NCBI RefSeq assembly: GCF_018709685.1
Contig: NZ_JABDHQ010000001.1
Coordinates: forward strand, 62,001 to 126,000
Length of the DNA stretch: 64,000 bases
Origin: Akkermansia muciniphila
GTDB taxonomy: Bacteria; Verrucomicrobiota; Verrucomicrobiia; Verrucomicrobiales; Akkermansiaceae
Direction: 5' to 3'
The translations under genes were made by a program, and so were the position numbers. Shown here piece after piece: positions 57,933 to 64,000 of the stretch. Positions within the stretch are counted from its first letter, which is position 1. Each line of letters starts with the position of its first letter. The notes under the pieces are model-generated. The model did no database searches and was not told where the DNA came from. It saw only the letters and a list, made by a program, of their open reading frames with translations.

Positions 57933-58391
57933 ATGAACCTTTTTTTAGCAAATTCACTCAATATCAGCATACAATTACTCTTTGCCGTTCTGGTGATTGT
58001 GTCACTTCTTCTCCTGGGCGTGGTGCTTATGCAGAGACCCAAGCAGGAAGGGCTGGGCGCCGCCTTCGGCGCCGCCATTACGGACCAGGCCTTCGGTGCG
58101 CGCACTACGGACGTGCTGAAAAAAGCCACAGTGTACTTCGGCACCGCTTTCATGATTCTTTGCCTGGTGCTGGGCATGCTGATCAACCGTCAACACGTCA
58201 AGAGCTCCGAGAGCCTGCTGAGCCCGGAAATGATGAAGGCCGCCGCCAAGCAGGAAGCCGCCGTCCCCGTCAAGACGCCGGAAGAACTCCAGCAGGAGGA
58301 GCTGCGCAAGCGCGCCGCTGAGGCGGAAGCCGCTTCTTCCCAGGCCCCGGCTCCCGCCGCTCCGGAAGTACCCGCGGCGCCCGCCAGCTAA
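57933..58391 (+). CDS. secG: Preprotein translocase subunit SecG with long C-terminal tail
   Basis: A 152-residue membrane protein. Two helices (about 10-29 and 70-88) flank the conserved loop LMQRPKQEGLGAAFGAAITDQAFGARTTDVLKKAT, the SecG signature. It supports SecYE during export. The last 50 residues form an A/E/P-rich tail (QEELRKRAAEAEAASSQAP), making it longer than the usual 75-110 residues. Confidence 0.95.
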   Translation: MNLFLANSLNISIQLLFAVLVIVSLLLLGVVLMQRPKQEGLGAAFGAAITDQAFGARTTDVLKKATVYFGTAFMILCLVLGMLINRQHVKSSESLLSPEMMKAAAKQEAAVPVKTPEELQQEELRKRAAEAEAASSQAPAPAAPEVPAAPAS

Positions 58392-58406
58392 GGAAATTTC
58401 CTTTTC

Positions 58407-58442
58407 AAGCACCCCGGCTGTCTGATGATGGCCGGGGTGCTT
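58407..58442 (+). terminator. Strong hairpin after secG
   Basis: AAGCACCCCGGC pairs with GCCGGGGTGCTT around a 12-nt loop; no T-run follows. Confidence 0.65.
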
Positions 58443-58554
58443 GCGTATCCGGGCAGGGCCGCATGTTTGCCGCACCGGAAGCGCGTTTTGAAATTGGCGG
58501 CTCCGGTTGTTTTCCGCTTGCCCTGAACCGTAATTGCGCTACTCTTGGCAAAGT

Positions 58555-59196
58555 ATGAAGGCACCTTTTTTGAACCGTAAATCCAGAGGATTCACGTTGA
58601 TTGAATTGCTTGTGGTGATCGCCATTATCCTGACGCTGGCCGGCATTGCCATGACGGTGGTGAATGGCGTGATGGAAAAGTCCCGGGTTACCACGGCGCG
58701 GAGCGATTGCAACGGGTTGCAGACGGCCGTTGAAAATTACATGCTGGACAATGGCCGCGTTCCCGTAGCCTGGAACAGCCGGGAAATGGCCAAGCAGTCC
58801 CGCAAGGACGGACAGTATTACGTGACGACGGCCGTGGATGACGACAGCCGCATCATGAGCATTCTGACCAATTACATGGACCGCGGCGACGAGGACAGGA
58901 AGCTGAACCCCAAGAAGACGGCTTATTTCAACACCACCACCACGGATGTGGAAGGCTCCCCCGGCCTGTTCTTTGAAAGCCGCGGGCGCGTGGGCCTGAT
59001 GGACCCGTGGGAATCCCCCTATTACATCATTCTGAATGCCAATCCGGACGACCGCACCCCCCGCGTCCAGGTCGGTTCCCGCATGGTGACCAAGAATGTA
59101 GCCGTTTACAGTACCGGCAAGGACAAGCAGGGCAGCACGGTGGACGGGCACATCAATAATCAGGAATTGACGGAAGACAACGTTACTTCCTGGTAA
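58555..59196 (+). CDS. Type II secretion/type IV pilin-like pseudopilin
   Basis: A 213-residue protein. The start at 58555 gives a short basic leader MKAPFLNRKSRG, then the prepilin cleavage site G12-F13 and FTLIELLVVIAIILTLAGIAM with the +5 glutamate E17. The C-terminal globular part, with GLMDPWESPYYIILNANPDD, resembles the pseudopilin major-subunit (GspG) calcium-site region. No other secretion gene is adjacent. Verrucomicrobiota carry many such orphan pseudopilins. Confidence 0.9.
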   Translation: MKAPFLNRKSRGFTLIELLVVIAIILTLAGIAMTVVNGVMEKSRVTTARSDCNGLQTAVENYMLDNGRVPVAWNSREMAKQSRKDGQYYVTTAVDDDSRIMSILTNYMDRGDEDRKLNPKKTAYFNTTTTDVEGSPGLFFESRGRVGLMDPWESPYYIILNANPDDRTPRVQVGSRMVTKNVAVYSTGKDKQGSTVDGHINNQELTEDNVTSW

Positions 59197-59240
59197 CGCA
59201 TTACCGGACCGTCAGTTGAGAGACGGGCCAATTTATGTTG

Positions 59241-59272
59241 CGGGGCTTCCGGCTTATGGCCGCGAGGCCCCG
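59241..59272 (+). terminator. Hairpin before the DAHP synthase gene
   Basis: CGGGGC and CGGC-type arms pair with GGCCGCGAGGCCCCG in an imperfect 12-bp stem; it can end the pseudopilin transcript. Confidence 0.5.
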
Positions 59273-59352
59273 TGATATATTCAGGCATAAAGCCGCCAAA
59301 CCGTATTTTTTTCTTTTCAACCACTCTTAAAAACCCCTCAATAAGCCCAGAC

Positions 59353-60420
59353 ATGAACTGGTTCAAAACAGACGACGTACGCATTCAAGACATCGAGCCC
59401 CTGATTTCCCCCGCCATCCTGATCAAGGATTATCCGGCGACCACGGAAATCGCCAAAATGGTGGCTACGACACGCAAGAATGCGGAGAACATCATTTCCG
59501 GCCACGACGACCGCCTGCTGGTGGTGGTGGGGCCGTGCTCCATCCATGATCCCCAGGCCGCGGTGGACTATGCCTCCCGCCTGAAGGAACAGATGGCGCG
59601 CTTTGAAAAGGATCTGGTGATCATCATGCGCGTGTATTTTGAAAAGCCCCGCACCACGGTGGGGTGGAAGGGCCTGATCAATGACCCGTTCATGAACCAC
59701 ACCTTTGACATCAACCGCGGCCTTCACATGGCCCGCGGCCTGCTGCTCCGCCTGGGAGACATGGGAATTCCCGCAGCCACCGAGTTCCTGGACACCATTA
59801 CTCCGCAATACATTGCGGACCTGATTACATGGGGAGCCATCGGCGCCCGCACCACGGAAAGCCAGGTGCACCGTGAGCTGGCCTCCGGGCTTTCCATGCC
59901 CGTAGGGTTCAAGAACGGCACCAGCGGCAGCCTTCAGATTGCCGTGGACGCCATCATTTCCTCCTCCTGCCCGCACTGCTTCCTTTCCGTGACCAAGCAG
60001 GGCGTTTCCGCCATTGTCTCCACCACGGGCAACAAATCCTGCCACCTGATTCTGCGCGGTTCCTCCCTGGGGCCGAACTTCGATGGCGAGCATGTGAAGG
60101 AAGCCGCGGAAGCCTTGCAGAAGGCCGGCATTAACAACCGCATCATGGTGGACTGCTCCCACGGCAACAGCTGCAAGGATTACCGCAAGCAGCCGTCCGT
60201 GGCTGCCAGCATCGCGGAACAGATTTCCAATGGTTCCGACCAGGTGGTGGCCGTGATGATTGAAAGCAACATCGTGGAAGGAGCCCAGCCGCTGAGTTCC
60301 GACCTGGTGTACGGCAAGAGCATCACGGACCAGTGCATCGGCTGGGACACCACGGTAGAAGTGCTGGAGAACCTTGCCGGCGCCGTCCGGAAGCGCCGCG
60401 CCAAACGGCAGGAAGCGTAA
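59353..60420 (+). CDS. aroG: 3-deoxy-7-phosphoheptulonate synthase (class I DAHP synthase)
   Basis: A 355-residue enzyme of the first shikimate step, joining PEP and erythrose-4-phosphate. LLVVVGPCSIHDPQAAVDYA, MRVYFEKPRTTVGWKGLINDP, GARTTESQVHRELASGLSMPVGFKNGT, ILRGSSLGPNF, VDCSHGNSCKDY and VAVMIESNIVEGAQ are all present, the class Ia pattern of AroF/G/H. Which aromatic amino acid inhibits it cannot be read here. The start at 59353 matches the family. Confidence 0.95.
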   Translation: MNWFKTDDVRIQDIEPLISPAILIKDYPATTEIAKMVATTRKNAENIISGHDDRLLVVVGPCSIHDPQAAVDYASRLKEQMARFEKDLVIIMRVYFEKPRTTVGWKGLINDPFMNHTFDINRGLHMARGLLLRLGDMGIPAATEFLDTITPQYIADLITWGAIGARTTESQVHRELASGLSMPVGFKNGTSGSLQIAVDAIISSSCPHCFLSVTKQGVSAIVSTTGNKSCHLILRGSSLGPNFDGEHVKEAAEALQKAGINNRIMVDCSHGNSCKDYRKQPSVAASIAEQISNGSDQVVAVMIESNIVEGAQPLSSDLVYGKSITDQCIGWDTTVEVLENLAGAVRKRRAKRQEA

Positions 60421-60537
60421 GTCTTCCGGTATGGCCGGAAGGCAGTTGCCGGGGATGAAGGATTAACCGGTTACGCTAGGGATCATTGCGCCCGGAAATT
60501 GTAGTTCCAATCTTTCATATCCGGTCATTTTCATTGG

Positions 60538-60561
60538 CCCTTCGGCGTTTTTGCCGGAGGG
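60538..60561. terminator. Hairpin between aroG and a convergent lipoprotein gene
   Basis: CCCTTCGGC, loop GTTTTT, GCCGGAGGG with one G-T pair, adjoining the minus-strand stop at 60562. Confidence 0.6.
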
Positions 60562-61044
60562 TCAATAGTCGTCTCCCCACAGGTAGGAATGGCGTTCGGA
60601 AATGGTTTTGCCCCGGTTGTCTTTCAGGACGAGCTTCCATGCAAGAATCTCTCCTTTTGTTTTGGCCTCATCCCCGGTGAATTCAAAAACGGAGTGTTGC
60701 GTGCCTCCTTTTCTCCCGACCGGGTAGGAGATGGATTTGTTCAGAACGGTGGAGCCTGTTTTACCCTGCCGGTACATCATGACCAGGGTGGCTGCCTGTT
60801 CCGGGTGTGCATCATTCCACGTGACAAAGTAGTATTGGCCCAGCCGCTGGAGGCGCTGTTGCTGGGAGACGGCGCCATGCAGCAGGTAAGTGGCTTGGGA
60901 ACGGTGCATGCCTACGTCTTCCGCAGGAATTGCCGTGGTTTTCAAGGGAACCTCCCGCACGTGTTCAATCCGGGAAACCTGCTCCGCACAGGAAAACAGG
61001 ACCGGCAGCACAGCAGCGGTGAAGAGGGGAGCAGGAAACTTCAT
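60562..61044 (-). CDS. Lipoprotein of unknown function
   Basis: A 160-residue exported protein from ATG 61044. Signal peptide with lipobox VLFSC (Cys about residue 19). The mature domain is beta-rich (QYYFVTWNDAHPEQAATLVMMYRQGKTGS, FEFTGDEAKTKGEILAWKLVLKDN), a likely small beta-barrel or Ig-like fold. No family name. Single gene, convergent with aroG. Confidence 0.78.
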   Translation of the reverse strand: MKFPAPLFTAAVLPVLFSCAEQVSRIEHVREVPLKTTAIPAEDVGMHRSQATYLLHGAVSQQQRLQRLGQYYFVTWNDAHPEQAATLVMMYRQGKTGSTVLNKSISYPVGRKGGTQHSVFEFTGDEAKTKGEILAWKLVLKDNRGKTISERHSYLWGDDY

Positions 61045-61244
61045 GGAGCCCATTCAATACATATCCGTCCGGGGAGTCAACACAAAGGTGGGAAAGCCCC
61101 AGCATGGAAACGTGGTATGGACGCAGAAAAAATGCAGTCATTCAAGAGGCGGAATTGTTCTGCTGAGGAAGTAGGCGGAGCCCTTGCTTTTCCCGGCAGG
61201 CAACGCTGGTTTAAGCAAGGCCATCCGGGCAATGTGCCGCCACC

Positions 61245-62231
61245 CTAATACAGCGGTACGACCAATGTAGAGCCCAGCGCCAGCCAGCAGGGCAGCGTGA
61301 TGAAGGAGGCCACGGTAGTGGTCAGCAGGATTTGGGTGCCCAGGTCCGGATGGCCGCCGAAGCGCTTGGCCAGAATGACCGGAATAACGGCGGAGGGGAT
61401 GGCAGCCTGGATGATGATGACGCGCTTGATGTAGTCGTCCACCGGCAGGAAATAGGCCATCAGGAGCAGGAGCGCCGGAGCCAGTCCCAGGCGCGTCAGC
61501 AAGCCGCAGACGATGGGTTTGGGCTCCCATTTCATGTTGTGCCACAGGTCTCTCATGGAGCAGCCGAAGAGGATCAGGCAGAGGGGAGTGGCGCAATTGC
61601 CGATCATTTCAAAGGTTTTCATCAGGGGCGGCTGGGCCACGTAGATTCCTAGGCCGGACCAGGCGAGGGTGAGGCCCGCAATGACCGCCAGCAGCGGTCC
61701 GCGGAAGAAGACGCCCATGTTCAGGTTGCCCGGCCCTCCGGCAATGATGATGACGCCGATGCTCCAGACGACCAGTTCACACCCTACGTTGTGGACGAAG
61801 AGGACGCCCAGCGTGGGATCATTGCTGGCCGTAAACAGCATCTGGATGATGGGAATGACGAAGAAGGCGTAGTTCTGCACCCCCGCCGTCAGGGTGAAGG
61901 TGCGCAGCCCCGTGCCGATGCGCATGCGCAGCATTTTGGCGACCAGCCATGCGGACGCGATCCCCAACAGGAGTTCCAGCGCCCCTGCCGCAATGGCCTG
62001 AAGGGAGAAAGAAATGCTGCTGAGCGTTTCATTTCCGGAGAGCACCATGTATTTCATGATGCTGTGGAAGACAAGGCAGGGATAGGCTACGTCCATCGCA
62101 AGGCGCATGATGGGCGCGTCATGGTCCGCCTGGATAACGTGCTTGTGGCGCAGGTAGAAACCCGTGGCGAAGAAAAGATAAACGGGAATGGTGGAGAGGA
62201 AGGAGGTGAGGATGATGGAACCGGTATCCAT
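61245..62231 (-). CDS. AEC-family transporter (auxin efflux carrier type)
   Basis: A 328-residue membrane protein with about ten helices in two inverted repeats. The helix-break motifs are AYPCLVFHSIM in the first half and IQAAIPSAVIPVILAKRFGG in the second half. Bacterial AEC proteins move malate, malonate or other carboxylates. It ends 51 bp from the following HAD gene start region and shares its strand. Confidence 0.88.
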   Translation of the reverse strand: MDTGSIILTSFLSTIPVYLFFATGFYLRHKHVIQADHDAPIMRLAMDVAYPCLVFHSIMKYMVLSGNETLSSISFSLQAIAAGALELLLGIASAWLVAKMLRMRIGTGLRTFTLTAGVQNYAFFVIPIIQMLFTASNDPTLGVLFVHNVGCELVVWSIGVIIIAGGPGNLNMGVFFRGPLLAVIAGLTLAWSGLGIYVAQPPLMKTFEMIGNCATPLCLILFGCSMRDLWHNMKWEPKPIVCGLLTRLGLAPALLLLMAYFLPVDDYIKRVIIIQAAIPSAVIPVILAKRFGGHPDLGTQILLTTTVASFITLPCWLALGSTLVVPLY

Positions 62232-62281
62232 GGCGGGAAGATTGCTGGGCGCGACTGGTTAAGGCAAAGGAACGGAGCAGG

Positions 62282-62929
62282 TCAGGTGCCTTCCCGCAAA
62301 TGGAGCAGGAAATGCGACAGATCCTCAATGCTGAAAAATACCCTTGAAGGATTGGCTTCTTCCAGGCCGCTGATGTCCGCAGTGGTTCCCCAGGCGGCGG
62401 ACAGGCAGGGCACGTCCGCTTTTTTACAGGCGGTTACATCCGAAACCGCGTCCCCGATGTAATAAAATTCATCCTTTGCCACGTGATAGGCATCCAGTAG
62501 TTCCTCAATGGCTTCCGCCTTGTTCGGCCTGTCTTCCGCACCAGTTTTAACAGAGCAGAACAGGTCCTGCATGCCGAATTTTTCAAGAGTGATGCGGCAG
62601 CTCTTTTCTCCCTTTCCGGTAATCAGGGCAACGAGTATCCCGGCATCCTTCAGGGTGTGGATCAGCTCGCGAATGCCTTCATACGGTTCCGGGCATTCAT
62701 CATGCATTTGCTCATAAACCGGATAAAAGTCATGAAGGGCTTCCCGCCATTTTTCCCCGGCCACTACCTTGATCATTCCGACTTCATTGAGGCCGAAGGT
62801 TTGCGTGATTTCCCGTTCGCTCAGCGTACGGCCCGCGTAGGGGGAGACCGCCTGCTCAAACGCCCTGATGCACATGGGGACCGTCTCCCCGATGGTGCCG
62901 TCCAGGTCAAACGCTATCAGTTTAATCAT
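62282..62929 (-). CDS. HAD-superfamily phosphatase, phosphoglycolate-phosphatase-like
   Basis: A 215-residue HAD hydrolase. Motif I is AFDLDGTIGE with nucleophile D8 and D10; motif II is LITGKGE, motif III the K in TGAEDRPNKAE, motif IV YYIGDAVSDVTACKKA. The cap is of the C1 helical kind, placing it near Gph/PGP and beta-phosphoglucomutase-like enzymes. Its start overlaps the stop of the upstream O-acetyltransferase gene by ATGA, so they are co-transcribed. Confidence 0.88.
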   Translation of the reverse strand: MIKLIAFDLDGTIGETVPMCIRAFEQAVSPYAGRTLSEREITQTFGLNEVGMIKVVAGEKWREALHDFYPVYEQMHDECPEPYEGIRELIHTLKDAGILVALITGKGEKSCRITLEKFGMQDLFCSVKTGAEDRPNKAEAIEELLDAYHVAKDEFYYIGDAVSDVTACKKADVPCLSAAWGTTADISGLEEANPSRVFFSIEDLSHFLLHLREGT

Positions 62930-63528
62930 TGTTCCGGGCTTCCGTTGATTTTACGGATAACTTTGCAGGGATTTCCCGCCGCCAGGCTGTTGGCGGGAAT
63001 ATTCCGGGTGACTACGCTGCCGGCACCGATGACGCTGCCTTTTCCAATCGTAATGCCCGGCAGGATGATCACGCCCCCTCCAATCCAGCAGCCGTCTTCT
63101 ATCGTCACCGGAAGGGCAAAGGTATGGCGAACGTATTCAATGCCTTCCGCCGTTTCAACGGGGGTGAGGCGCTCATTCAGGTCAATGGGATGCGTGGCGG
63201 TGTAAATCTGCACGTTGGGGGCGATCAGCACATTGCTGCCAATGGTGATTTTATTACAGTCCACGAACGTGCAGCCCGTATTGACAGTGACGTTGTTCCC
63301 GATATGGATATTGCAGCCGTAGTCGCAGGTGAAGGAATGGCCTATGGAGACTTTGGCGCCGATGCTGCCAAGCATTTCCTTCAATACCTGGTATTTCTCC
63401 TCCTTATGGTCGTAGGGCAGGGAATTGTATTTCATCAAGAGGCGGTGCGTCTTGGCCTTGAATTCCAGAAACACCTTGTCGTGGCAGTCATACCACTCTC
63501 CCGCCATGCATTTTTCCAGTTCAGTCAT
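62926..63528 (-). CDS. Sugar O-acetyltransferase (Maa/LacA-like)
   Basis: A 200-residue left-handed beta-helix acetyltransferase. The N-terminal MTELEKCMAGEWYDCHDKVFLEFKAKTHRLLMKYN is the Maa/NodL domain. Hexapeptide turns follow (HIGNNVTVNTGCTFVDCNKITIGSNVLIAPNVQIYTATHPID with the catalytic-type His in TATHP), then GGGVIILPGITIGKGSVIGAGSVVTRNIPANSLAAGNPCKVIRKI. It transfers acetyl from acetyl-CoA to maltose, galactosides or Nod-type sugars. Coupled to the HAD gene. Confidence 0.92.
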   Translation of the reverse strand: MTELEKCMAGEWYDCHDKVFLEFKAKTHRLLMKYNSLPYDHKEEKYQVLKEMLGSIGAKVSIGHSFTCDYGCNIHIGNNVTVNTGCTFVDCNKITIGSNVLIAPNVQIYTATHPIDLNERLTPVETAEGIEYVRHTFALPVTIEDGCWIGGGVIILPGITIGKGSVIGAGSVVTRNIPANSLAAGNPCKVIRKINGSPEQ

Positions 63529-63568
63529 GATGGTTCTCCTTTCAATTACCGGCGGTTATTGGCGGCAG

Positions 63569-63599
63569 GCACCCTGCTGCATGGTCGTCAGCAGGGTGC
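63569..63599 (-). terminator. Hairpin terminator-like structure after guaA
   Basis: GCACCCTGCTG pairs perfectly with CAGCAGGGTGC (9-nt loop), 8 bp past the guaA stop on the minus strand. No long T-run. Confidence 0.65.
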
Positions 63600-63606
63600 G
63601 GAAGCC

Positions 63607-64000
63607 TTATTCCCACTCAATGGAAGCCGGGGGCTTGGTGGAAATATCGTAAAGGACCCGGTTGATGCCTTTCACTTCATTGAGGATTCGGTTGCTGGTT
63701 TCACGCAGCAGGGCGGGTGGCAGTTCCACCCAGTCCGCCGTCATGGCGTCTTCCGACACGATGGCGCGCAGGTTGGTGGCCCATTCATAGGAGCGTTCGT
63801 CGCCTTTCACGCCCACCGTCTTCACGGGAATCAGGCCGGCATAAGCCTGCCAGACTTTTTCATACCAGCCGTACTTTTTCAGATTGCCGATGAAGATGGC
63901 GTCACATTCCCGGATGATGTCCAGGCGGTCCCTGGTGACCACGCCGGGGCAGCGTACGGCCAGGCCGGGACCGGGGAAGGGGTGGCGCCACAGGATGTCG
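63607..64000 (-). CDS. guaA: GMP synthase (glutamine-hydrolysing), C-terminal part, cut by window edge
   Basis: Converts XMP to GMP with glutamine and ATP. Only the last 131 residues lie in the window: [16 protein letters not shown], then [84 protein letters not shown], which is the C-terminal dimerisation domain with the standard P-P-A-S/T-I-E-W-E end. The frame is open through base 64000. Confidence 0.96.
   Translation of the reverse strand, partial: DILWRHPFPGPGLAVRCPGVVTRDRLDIIRECDAIFIGNLKKYGWYEKVWQAYAGLIPVKTVGVKGDERSYEWATNLRAIVSEDAMTADWVELPPALLRETSNRILNEVKGINRVLYDISTKPPASIEWE

Overview
The window looks like chromosome from Akkermansia (Verrucomicrobiota), most likely A. muciniphila or a close relative. 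This is inferred from gene content and style: a PEP-CTERM protein together with an exosortase-associated TIGR04073-type protein, a secreted GH35 beta-galactosidase suited to mucin glycans, many small secreted proteins and lipoproteins, a heptose/fucose-type surface glycan locus, and G+C-rich coding DNA. No rRNA, CRISPR array, insertion sequence or intact prophage is visible. Two tRNA genes (Asn, Tyr) are present. Both window edges cut genes: gpsA on the left and guaA on the right.

Layout. 1-7.2 kb: end of gpsA, two secreted proteins, two overlapping radical SAM/SPASM genes resembling the late steps of siroheme-dependent heme synthesis (AhbD/AhbC-like), metY, and a PEP-CTERM protein behind a perfect 18-bp palindrome. 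7.3-12.2 kb: a minus-strand block with a ComM/YifB ATPase, a rhomboid protease, a FAD oxidoreductase and leuB. 12.35-15.3 kb: tRNA-Asn, an 800-bp non-coding stretch, and an accessory three-gene cassette (IbrA/YbdN-like PAPS-reductase-family protein, IbrB/YbdM-like ParB-fold protein, small HTH protein). 15.6-18.7 kb: a DtxR-family regulator behind a palindromic metal-box-like site, then feoA and feoB. 18.8-31.7 kb: yghA-type SDR, paired half-size chromate transporters, a YciA thioesterase, an MFS exporter, an acyltransferase, secreted proteins, ldhA, gpmA and the GH35 enzyme. 31.8-40 kb: secreted phosphatase, exported nitroreductase-like protein, a membrane-anchored transglutaminase-like protein, gamma-carbonic anhydrase, a BFN-domain protein, tRNA-Tyr, a DASS/SLC13 transporter and small secreted proteins.

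40-52.3 kb is a surface-glycan locus: two GT10 (fucosyltransferase-like) genes, an OafA-type acyltransferase with SGNH domain, GT4, two GT2, a further GT-like gene, hldD, a GT9 heptosyltransferase and a GT8. Two intergenic gaps in it are bounded by 17-bp inverted repeats about 150 bp apart. The two repeat pairs share a core (GGATTTnnAATCCG) and look like invertible switches. Directly next to the locus is a SIR2-like gene split by one base in a run of eight C, and 1.4 kb further on a lipoprotein gene carries a run of nine C, so this end of the window may be rich in phase-variable sites.

54.8-64 kb is core metabolism: nrnA-truB-ribF (overlapping or tightly spaced), panD, secG, a pseudopilin, the DAHP synthase gene, a lipoprotein, an AEC transporter, a HAD phosphatase overlapping a sugar O-acetyltransferase, and guaA. 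The most unusual items are the paired inverted-repeat elements in the glycan locus, the poly-C SIR2-like gene, and the IbrA/IbrB/HTH cassette beside tRNA-Asn. All assignments come from reading the sequence; no database search was run.
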